NCBI RefSeq assembly: GCF_019703835.1
Contig: NZ_AP023054.1
Span: 1,612,001-1,676,000, forward strand
Source: Thaumasiovibrio subtropicus
Lineage (GTDB): Bacteria > Pseudomonadota > Gammaproteobacteria > Enterobacterales > Vibrionaceae
Direction: 5' to 3'
Length of the DNA stretch: 64,000 nucleotides
Below, one piece after another: positions 15,001 through 26,800 of the stretch (position 1 is the first letter of the stretch; each line of letters begins with the position of its first letter). A model generated the notes under the pieces. The model was not told the origin of the DNA and searched no databases. It saw only the letters and a list, made by a program, of their open reading frames with translations. The position numbers and the translations under genes were made by a program.

Positions 15001-18000
15001 AGATGGCACCGTGACGGCGACCATCAGCTTGCCAGACGACTTCAATGCGGAAACCGACACGTTGACCATCAACGGTGAAACCGTGTCTGCGGATGACATC
15101 GTCGATGGCAAAGTGACAGTCGAAGTGGCGCCAGAAGGCACCGTGACCGCACAAATCACCGATGCGGCGGGTAACGTCTCTGACGAAGCGAGCGAGACAG
15201 CGTTGGCAGCGGACACAGAAGTGAAAGCACCGACGATCACCATCGCAGGCGATACCAATAACGATGGTGTGTACAACGCAGAAGAACTTGGAACAGATGG
15301 CACCGTGACGGCGACCATCAGCTTGCCAGACGACTTCAATGCGGAAACCGACACGTTGACCATCAACGGTGAAACCGTGTCTGCGGATGACATCGTCGAT
15401 GGCAAAGTGACAGTCGAAGTGGCGCCAGAAGGCACCGTGACCGCACAAATCACCGATGCGGCGGGTAACGTCTCTGACGAAGCGAGCGAGACAGCGTTGG
15501 CAGCGGACACAGAAGTGAAAGCACCGACGATCACCATCGCAGGCGATACCAATAACGATGGTGTGTACAACGCAGAAGAACTTGGAACAGATGGCACCGT
15601 GACGGCGACCATCAGCTTGCCAGACGACTTCAATGCGGAAACCGACACGTTGACCATCAACGGTGAAACCGTGTCTGCGGATGACATCGTCGATGGCAAA
15701 GTGACAGTCGAAGTGGCGCCAGAAGGCACCGTGACCGCACAAATCACCGATGCGGCGGGTAACGTCTCTGACGAAGCGAGCGAGACAGCGTTGGCAGCGG
15801 ACACAGAAGTGAAAGCACCGACGATCACCATCGCAGGCGATACCAATAACGATGGTGTGTACAACGCAGAAGAACTTGGAACAGATGGCACCGTGACGGC
15901 GACCATCAGCTTGCCAGACGACTTCAATGCGGAAACCGACACGTTGACCATCAACGGTGAAACCGTGTCTGCGGATGACATCGTCGATGGCAAAGTGACA
16001 GTCGAAGTGGCGCCAGAAGGCACCGTGACCGCACAAATCACCGATGCGGCGGGTAACGTCTCTGACGAAGCGAGCGAGACAGCGTTGGCAGCGGACACAG
16101 AAGTGAAAGCACCGACGATCACCATCGCAGGCGATACCAATAACGATGGTGTGTACAACGCAGAAGAACTTGGAACAGATGGCACCGTGACGGCGACCAT
16201 CAGCTTGCCAGACGACTTCAATGCGGAAACCGACACGTTGACCATCAACGGTGAAACCGTGTCTGCGGATGACATCGTCGATGGCAAAGTGACAGTCGAA
16301 GTGGCGCCAGAAGGCACCGTGACCGCACAAATCACCGATGCGGCGGGTAACGTCTCTGACGAAGCGAGCGAGACAGCGTTGGCAGCGGACACAGAAGTGA
16401 AAGCACCGACGATCACCATCGCAGGCGATACCAATAACGATGGTGTGTACAACGCAGAAGAACTTGGAACAGATGGCACCGTGACGGCGACCATCAGCTT
16501 GCCAGACGACTTCAATGCGGAAACCGACACGTTGACCATCAACGGTGAAACCGTGTCTGCGGATGACATCGTCGATGGCAAAGTGACAGTCGAAGTGGCG
16601 CCAGAAGGCACCGTGACCGCACAAATCACCGATGCGGCGGGTAACGTCTCTGACGAAGCGAGCGAGACAGCGTTGGCAGCGGACACAGAAGTGAAAGCAC
16701 CGACGATCACCATCGCAGGCGATACCAATAACGATGGTGTGTACAACGCAGAAGAACTTGGAACAGATGGCACCGTGACGGCGACCATCAGCTTGCCAGA
16801 CGACTTCAATGCGGAAACCGACACGTTGACCATCAACGGTGAAACCGTGTCTGCGGATGACATCGTCGATGGCAAAGTGACAGTCGAAGTGGCGCCAGAA
16901 GGCACCGTGACCGCACAAATCACCGATGCGGCGGGTAACGTCTCTGACGAAGCGAGCGAGACAGCGTTGGCAGCGGACACAGAAGTGAAAGCACCGACGA
17001 TCACCATCGCAGGCGATACCAATAACGATGGTGTGTACAACGCAGAAGAACTTGGAACAGATGGCACCGTGACGGCGACCATCAGCTTGCCAGACGACTT
17101 CAATGCGGAAACCGACACGTTGACCATCAACGGTGAAACCGTGTCTGCGGATGACATCGTCGATGGCAAAGTGACAGTCGAAGTGGCGCCAGAAGGCACC
17201 GTGACCGCACAAATCACCGATGCGGCGGGTAACGTCTCTGACGAAGCGAGCGAGACAGCGTTGGCAGCGGACACAGAAGTGAAAGCACCGACGATCACCA
17301 TCGCAGGCGATACCAATAACGATGGTGTGTACAACGCAGAAGAACTTGGAACAGATGGCACCGTGACGGCGACCATCAGCTTGCCAGACGACTTCAATGC
17401 GGAAACCGACACGTTGACCATCAACGGTGAAACCGTGTCTGCGGATGACATCGTCGATGGCAAAGTGACAGTCGAAGTGGCGCCAGAAGGCACCGTGACC
17501 GCACAAATCACCGATGCGGCGGGTAACGTCTCTGACGAAGCGAGCGAGACAGCGTTGGCAGCGGACACAGAAGTGAAAGCACCGACGATCACCATCGCAG
17601 GCGATACCAATAACGATGGTGTGTACAACGCAGAAGAACTTGGAACAGATGGCACCGTGACGGCGACCATCAGCTTGCCAGACGACTTCAATGCGGAAAC
17701 CGACACGTTGACCATCAACGGTGAAACCGTGTCTGCGGATGACATCGTCGATGGCAAAGTGACAGTCGAAGTGGCGCCAGAAGGCACCGTGACCGCACAA
17801 ATCACCGATGCGGCGGGTAACGTCTCTGACGAAGCGAGCGAGACAGCGTTGGCAGCGGACACAGAAGTGAAAGCACCGACGATCACCATCGCAGGCGATA
17901 CCAATAACGATGGTGTGTACAACGCAGAAGAACTTGGAACAGATGGCACCGTGACGGCGACCATCAGCTTGCCAGACGACTTCAATGCGGAAACCGACAC

Positions 18001-20805
18001 GTTGACCATCAACGGTGAAACCGTGTCTGCGGATGACATCGTCGATGGCAAAGTGACAGTCGAAGTGGCGCCAGAAGGCACCGTGACCGCACAAATCACC
18101 GATGCGGCGGGTAACGTCTCTGACGAAGCGAGCGAGACAGCGTTGGCAGCGGACACAGAAGTGAAAGCACCGACGATCACCATCGCAGGCGATACCAATA
18201 ACGATGGTGTGTACAACGCAGAAGAACTTGGAACAGATGGCACCGTGACGGCGACCATCAGCTTGCCAGACGACTTCAATGCGGAAACCGACACGTTGAC
18301 CATCAACGGTGAAACCGTGTCTGCGGATGACATCGTCGATGGCAAAGTGACAGTCGAAGTGGCGCCAGAAGGCACCGTGACCGCACAAATCACCGATGCG
18401 GCGGGTAACGTCTCTGACGAAGCGAGCGAGACAGCGTTGGCAGCGGACACAGAAGTGAAAGCACCGACGATCACCATCGCAGGCGATACCAATAACGATG
18501 GTGTGTACAACGCAGAAGAACTTGGAACAGATGGCACCGTGACGGCGACCATCAGCTTGCCAGACGACTTCAATGCGGAAACCGACACGTTGACCATCAA
18601 CGGTGAAACCGTGTCTGCGGATGACATCGTCGATGGCAAAGTGACAGTCGAAGTGGCGCCAGAAGGCACCGTGACCGCACAAATCACCGATGCGGCGGGT
18701 AACGTCTCTGACGAAGCGAGCGAGACAGCGTTGGCAGCGGACACAGAAGTGAAAGCACCGACGATCACCATCGCAGGCGATACCAATAACGATGGTGTGT
18801 ACAACGCAGAAGAACTTGGAACAGATGGCACCGTGACGGCGACCATCAGCTTGCCAGACGACTTCAATGCGGAAACCGACACGTTGACCATCAACGGTGA
18901 AACCGTGTCTGCGGATGACATCGTCGATGGCAAAGTGACAGTCGAAGTGGCGCCAGAAGGCACCGTGACCGCACAAATCACCGATGCGGCGGGTAACGTC
19001 TCTGACGAAGCGAGCGAGACAGCGTTGGCAGCGGACACAGAAGTGAAAGCACCGACGATCACCATCGCAGGCGATACCAATAACGATGGTGTGTACAACG
19101 CAGAAGAACTTGGAACAGATGGCACCGTGACGGCGACCATCAGCTTGCCAGACGACTTCAATGCGGAAACCGACACGTTGACCATCAACGGTGAAACCGT
19201 GTCTGCGGATGACATCGTCGATGGCAAAGTGACAGTCGAAGTGGCGCCAGAAGGCACCGTGACCGCACAAATCACCGATGCGGCGGGTAACGTCTCTGAC
19301 GAAGCGAGCGAGACAGCGTTGGCAGCGGACACAGAAGTGAAAGCACCGACGATCACCATCGCAGGCGATACCAATAACGATGGTGTGTACAACGCAGAAG
19401 AACTTGGAACAGATGGCACCGTGACGGCGACCATCAGCTTGCCAGACGACTTCAATGCGGAAACCGACACGTTGACCATCAACGGTGAAACCGTGTCTGC
19501 GGATGACATCGTCGATGGCAAAGTGACAGTCGAAGTGGCGCCAGAAGGCACCGTGACCGCACAAATCACCGATGCGGCGGGTAACGTCTCTGACGAAGCG
19601 AGCGAGACAGCGTTGGCAGCGGACACAGAAGTGAAAGCACCGACGATCACCATCGCAGGCGATACCAATAACGATGGTGTGTACAACGCAGAAGAACTTG
19701 GAACAGATGGCACCGTGACGGCGACCATCAGCTTGCCAGACGACTTCAATGCGGAAACCGACACGTTGACCATCAACGGTGAAACCGTGTCTGCGGATGA
19801 CATCGTCGATGGCAAAGTGACAGTCGAAGTGGCGCCAGAAGGCACCGTGACCGCACAAATCACCGATGCGGCGGGTAACGTCTCTGACGAAGCGAGCGAG
19901 ACAGCGTTGGCAGCGGACACAGAAGTGAAAGCACCGACGATCACCATCGCAGGCGATACCAATAACGATGGTGTGTACAACGCAGAAGAACTTGGAACAG
20001 ATGGCACCGTGACGGCGACCATCAGCTTGCCAGACGACTTCAATGCGGAAACCGACACGTTGACCATCAACGGTGAAACCGTGTCTGCGGATGACATCGT
20101 CGATGGCAAAGTGACAGTCGAAGTGGCGCCAGAAGGCACCGTGACCGCACAAATCACCGATGCGGCGGGTAACGTCTCTGACGAAGCGAGCGAGACAGCG
20201 TTGGCAGCGGACACAGAAGTGAAAGCACCGACGATCACCATCGCAGGCGATACCAATAACGATGGTGTGTACAACGCAGAAGAACTTGGAACAGATGGCA
20301 CCGTGACGGCGACCATCAGCTTGCCAGACGACTTCAATGCGGAAACCGACACGTTGACCATCAACGGTGAAACCGTGTCTGCGGATGACATCGTCGATGG
20401 CAAAGTGACAGTCGAAGTGGCGCCAGAAGGCACCGTGACCGCACAAATCACCGATGCGGCGGGTAACGTCTCTGACGAAGCGAGCGAGACAGCGTTGGCA
20501 GCGGACACAGAAGTGAAAGCACCGACGATCACCATCGCAGGCGATACCAATAACGATGGTGTGTACAACGCAGAAGAACTTGGAACAGATGGCACCGTGA
20601 CGGCGACCATCAGCTTGCCAGACGACTTCAATGCGGAAACCGACACGTTGACCATCAACGGTGAAACCGTGTCTGCGGATGACATCGTCGATGGCAAAGT
20701 GACAGTCGAAGTGGCGCCAGAAGGCACCGTGACCGCACAAATCACCGATGCGGCGGGTAACGTCTCTGACGAAGCGAGCGAGACAGCGTTGGCAGCGGAC
20801 ACAGA
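2..20805 (+). repeat. Perfect tandem repeat, 294 bp x 70 plus a 224-bp partial copy
   Basis: The same 294-bp unit (98 codons) recurs in phase. The line of sequence at position 1 recurs unchanged at 2941, 5881, 8821, 11761, 14701, 17641 and 20581, and the translation shows no substitution in any copy. Complete units span 2-20581; the last copy breaks off at 20806, where the codons for EVKAPT change to EAPT. Each unit encodes one Ig-like beta-sandwich domain with a DxNxDGxxNxxE calcium-loop motif. No synonymous differences are visible, which points to recent expansion or continual homogenisation by recombination. The copy number depends on assembly quality. Confidence 0.97.
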
Positions 20806-23800
20806 GGCGCCAACCCCTCCAGCTATCACAAACATTACCGATGACTCGGTTGCTAATGACTACTCACTGGTCACAATGCATGGTACAGGTGAGCCTGGTA
20901 ATACGATTAACATTTACGATGAAGACAATAATCTCGTAAATGTTGATAGCTCTGGAAGCCCGGTGACGATCACTGTCGCAGCAGACGGCACTTGGACTTA
21001 CGATATCTCGGATTTGGTGAATACGCCGGATAATGATAATGAGTTCTTCACAGCCACACAGGTTGACGCGGCAGGTAATGAGAGCGACCGAACAGACAAA
21101 ACCCACTATTTCCATGGTGATTACAACCCAGCGCAGACAGATGTCTCAGATGATTATGCGTTGTTTGGTGAGGGTGACGACAAACTGTATGTCAATGATG
21201 ACGATAGTAATGACCAGCTCACTGCTGATGGCGGTGCTGGTACTGACACCGCGGTACTAAACTTCGCTTCATCAGATGCAACAATCACTCTGGGTGCGAA
21301 TGGTGAAATCATTATTACCGAAACTACTGGCTCCAATGATATTAACACCTTCATTGAGTTTGAAGTCTTTGAGTTCACGGACGGTAGTAAGACAAAAGAT
21401 GAGCTGTTCGCTCCTACTGTTACTATCAGTGATGACGATGACACACTGTCGTTGACTGAGCTAGAAGGTAAAGTGCAGTACACCATCGGTTTGCCACCAG
21501 GTGCTGTCGCGGGTGCCGTATTGATATTAAGTCTAAATGGCGTTGAACAAGCACCCTATACATTGACAGATGCAGACATTCAAAACGGAAGTATCGAACG
21601 AGAAGTCGATGGCTCTTCGATTAATACAACTCTCGACAACTTCACGGTTGAGGCAGAGATTCAATATCAAGGCTTCACAAGTGCGTCAGCACAAGACTCT
21701 GTCGAAATTAATGATGCGCCTGTAGCTAACAACGATACCTTCGGGCTTCAAGGTAGCTACTATGGTTGGGAACAGTCGGTACAAGGCAGTAATTTAGACT
21801 CTATTCAAGAAGCTCGAGATTATCTGGCGGCAAACGAAGCTGACGCTACCTTTAACGCTAAGGAAGTCAGCTATGAACGTGGCGAAGATAATCTAGGTAC
21901 AGGTGATAGTCTGCAAGACTTCCTTGGTGATGACGCTGCGACATTGAGTAATGACCCAAGTGATACATCTGATGCGTTTATTCATTTAGAAGGCGCGATC
22001 TATCTAGAATCAGGTGACTACAAGTTCTCTGTCACTGCGGATGACGGCTATGCCATTGTCATCAACGGTGAAACCGTGGCGATTTATGATGGCACTCAGA
22101 GCCAGACGACACGAGAGCACGGTGTATTCGATATTGCTTCAGATGGCTATTACAACATCGAGATCATCTATTTCGATCAAGGTGGCGCTTATGTCTTTAA
22201 ACCAGAACTGGGTAAAGTCGAAGAGAGCGGCACTGTTTATAAACCACTAAATGAATACACGTTGTCGAATAACGTCCTCACAACCGATGAAGACAATGCC
22301 TTAACGATTGATTCAGCAACGTTACTCGCTAATGACAGTGATCCAAATGGCGACACCATTACCATCACAAGTGTACAAGCACCAGCTAATGCACAATGGT
22401 CGGTTGAGTTAGACAGCAACGGCAATGTGCTATTTACACCTAATGATGATTTTAATGGTGTTGCAGATTTCACCTATACAATCACAGATGAGCATGGCGA
22501 TAGCGCAACAGCGACGGTGACGGTTAACGTTGTTGCAGTTAATGACGCACCGGTGGCGAGTGACGACACGGCGATCACCACAGACGAAGACACTGCAGTC
22601 AGCAATATCAATGTGTTGGGCAATGACACGGATGTGGACGGCGACACCCTGACGGTGACAGGTGCGAGCGCCGAAAACGGCACGGTGACCATCAACGCCG
22701 ACGGTACGCTGAACTACACGCCAAACGGCGACTACAACGGCAGCGACACCATCACGTATACCATTAGTGATGGTCAGGGCGGCACGGACACGGCGACCAT
22801 CGCGGTGACCGTGAATCCGGTGAATGACGCACCGGTGGCGAATGACGATACGGCGATCACCACAGAGGAAGACACTACAGTCAGCAATATCAATGTGTTG
22901 GGCAATGACACAGATGCGGACGGCGACACCCTGACGGTGACAGGCGCAAGCGCCGAAAATGGCACGGTGACCATCAACGCCGACGGCACGCTAAACTACA
23001 CGCCAAACGGCGATTACAACGGCAGCGACACCATCACGTACACCATCAGTGATGGTAAGGGCGGCACGGACACGGCGACCATCGCGGTGACCGTGAGTCC
23101 GGTGAATGACACACCGGTAGTCACACCAACCGTAGAGTTTGATGCGGTTGAAGACAATGGCAGTCTAACCGGAGCAGTGTCTGTTACTGATGTCGATAGT
23201 GGCGCGTTCACCTTTACGATTGTTGGCAATACGCCAGCAGGTTTCAATCTGGACGCGGATGGGAATTGGAGCTTCGATACTACCGATGTTGCCTATGATG
23301 CGATGGCGGTGAATGAAACTCAGCGTATTTCAGTGACCGTCGAAGTATCAGATGGAGAAGGTGGCACTGTTCAGCAAGTCATTCATATCGACATAACAGG
23401 TACCAATGATAATCCAACGGCTGAAGCCTTTATCGAAACACTCACCAATGACGGCTCAGTGCAGTTTACGTTTGATGAGCATGTTAGTGATGTAGAAGAT
23501 GATCGCAGCAGCACCGACGCGAAGGAGACAACCATTGTCGATATCGAAGATGGTCAGTTTGGTTCGCTTTACATCGTCGACGGTGATCAGCGTACGCCGA
23601 TAGATGCAAATACTGTCCTAGACGATGACGCTGTGGTTGAGTATCAACTTCGTGATGACCTCCACGATTACTTGAGCTTTGATGCATCAGAAGATCTGCC
23701 AGCAGGCTTCGTTAATGGAGCGACATCAACCATTTCGTTGGATAACGGCACCGTTATTTCCGGTGGTCGATTTACAGGTCAAGAACCTTATGGTTCCGGT

Positions 23801-26800
23801 TTATCTTCGAAAGAGCTCTACTACGATGGCGCAGACAATGAAACGGGCTTGGGTGTTGGCGACGCAGAAATCGATGTCACGCAGAAAGACTACATTGCGG
23901 TGGAATTCGCAGATGGTGTCATGGTGACAGAAGCGAATGTCAGCTTTGGTAGCGTTTGGGCTCACTATGAAGATGGTCATGTTGCAGACGCGCAAGTTGT
24001 CGTCTTACTGATTAACAATGAGACAAATCAGTACGAGAAAGTGATTTTCGACGATAGTGACCTAGGTTACTACGACGGTTCTGGTGAGTTTGTCGCTAAT
24101 GTCACCTCGAGCAACGGTTTTGATGAAATCCGCATCTACACAGAACAGGGTGATGCGTCTAATGCTGATTCAGGTAAGAACAGTAATATTACTTTCCAAG
24201 GTATCGATATTGTTGATGCTGAGGTGAGTGAAGTTATCGACTACACAGCCAAAGACAGTGATGGAGGTGAGCATAGCTCTACAGTAACTATCGATGTCGA
24301 TAGCACTAAGGACGCCTTGAATGATGCACCGACAATTGGAGTGGTCGCGTTTAGTGATTCTGCTCAAGAAGACACTGCGATCACACTCGACCTCAATGAG
24401 ATCATTTCAGCAGCTCAAGATGCCGATGGTGACGAGATTGTCATTACTGGCCTAACGGTTGATGCGCAATATGGCGAGCTAACCTTAACTGAGTCGAATG
24501 GACAAATTACGGGTGCAGTGTTCACCCCGGCGAAAGATATTCACACAGCCGATGGTGCGCCAGTTGAGTTCAATGTCACGATTTCAGATGGATTGCACTC
24601 GGTTGAAACGACAGCAAATATCGATATTGCTGCTGTTGCTGATGCACCGGATGTTTCAATCACAATTGGTAACCCAACCACGGTTGAAATATATACAGGT
24701 AACACTGAGGGTCGAACCTACACGGATCTCGCGACGGTTAAGAATGAGTATGGCCGTCTAAAACGTGAAGGTGACGATAATCAAAACCACATGGTGGATG
24801 GTGTCTCAAGCACAGGCATTCTTTACATTGGCCACGGCATGAATGACACGATTCAGATTACCCACGCGAATGTTACGGATGATGTCCTGATTGGTGATGA
24901 CGGTATCTTAGGCAATAACGACACTGGTATATCGGTTAACGATACACTCGATGCTGGCGCTGGGAACGATATATTGATTGGTGAAGAGGGCTGGGATGCC
25001 TTGTATGGTGATGAGGGTATCGATACAGCCGTTTATGCGGGTAATTTTGCCGACTATGAGATCAAACCAACAACCTATAGTTCGACCTCGTTTACCGTCA
25101 CGGATCTCAATACCTCAGAATATGACGAAGGTACCGATACGTTGCATGATATTGAGTATCTGCAGTTTGCCGATGGTGTTTATCATAATGTGAATGGTGA
25201 GTGGGTTCTTGCAACCGAAACCTTCTTGGATTACCCCATTGATATCGATGCATCGGTGACGGACACCGATGGTAGCGAAGTGATCGATAGCATCGTGATT
25301 ACAGGCCTGCCAGATGGGGCATCTATTGTTGATGCCAATGGCAATGTTGTTGGCAGCGCAGACGGTAATGGCAATTGGACAATCCCGATTGTTAATGGAC
25401 AGCAGTCGGTATCTATTTCTGGCCTAGCAGTCAGAGCGCCAGAAGATGCGAATGTTGATATCACTGTGACGGCGACTTCTATCGAAACATCAACGCAAGG
25501 CACTGCCAGCGAGTCTACCGCATCAAGTAGTGAAGAAGCTGCTGCAGCACATGACATTTTTGTCGACCAAGGCGGCTCTACACCGACGACACTGGTTACT
25601 CTAGTGATCGACTCCTCTGGCAGTATGGACTTTGAACCTTATGATGATGTCGATAATCACCCTGATGAAGACAAGATGCGGATTGAGATCGTTCTAGAAG
25701 CAAGTATTGCGATGCTTGAGAACCTCAAAACGCAAGAAGGTTGGGAAGATGTACTTGTTCAACTGGTTGATTTCGATGACCGTTACAGTGATTCGTCTGA
25801 TTCATCAGCAACCTCGCTAGGTTGGTACAGTGTTAACGATGCTATCAGTACCTTGACGACGGCAAAAGATCAGCTTGCTGCTTATGGTGACAACTACTCC
25901 GGGGTCTTCAAACCTCAAGGTGGTACCGATTATGAAGAGGCCGCATATGCTGTCATGGGTGGCTACGAGTCCACCACAATCACAAGCATTGAGGGTGAAA
26001 CTAACGATGTGATTTACTTCCTCAGCGATGGGGAAAGTAATGGTGGCTGGGGTGGCGGCAGCACTGGGCCGAGAGATGAATGGGAAGAGTTCATTGCGGG
26101 TAAAGATGTACAAGCTGTTGGCATCGTACGTGATGACCAAGATAAATCTGGCCTTGATGATCTGTCACTGATCTCTAGCAACGTGACTTACTTAAGTGAT
26201 TCAGAGATTAAAACTGAGTTACCTAAGCTTGTGCCAACCATTGGCCAAGCAGGACAGTTGACATCTGGTATTACAGGTCAAGACGCGGCTTCAGTGGTTA
26301 TCGATGTCGATAAGCTCTCAGTGTTGAAAATGATCGACAACAATGGCAACGATATTTCGAATCAGCCAGTTATTTCAGAGATCAACGGCCAGTTGAAAGT
26401 TGAAACGCAGTACGGTGATTTGCTTATCGAGTCAGATGGCAGCTACTACTTCCAGCCTATTTCTGGTGCGCCTGTCATCGATTCAGGTGAAGCAGTAGGG
26501 TTGGAAATTCTTTATACCGTCGCTGACAGCAATGGTAATGAGAGTGAACAATTGTTGTCAGTCAACATTAGCCCATCGTATGAAGCAAATGCCGCCGTGC
26601 TGAATACGGTAAATGCCTCTACAGGCGATGATGTCATCGAGGGAACAAACCAAGACGACATTATCTTAGGTCATCAAGGCGATGATACTATAGATGGTGG
26701 TTTAGGTGCGGATATCCTCATTGGCGGTGAAGGCGATGATTTGCTGCTTGGTGGCTTGGGTAACGATATTCTCACTGGCGGAGAGGGTAGTGATACCTTT

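Noticed and set aside
2..20805. CRISPR or satellite-type array
   Set aside because: Units are contiguous without spacers, a multiple of three in length, and form one open frame with a protein domain.
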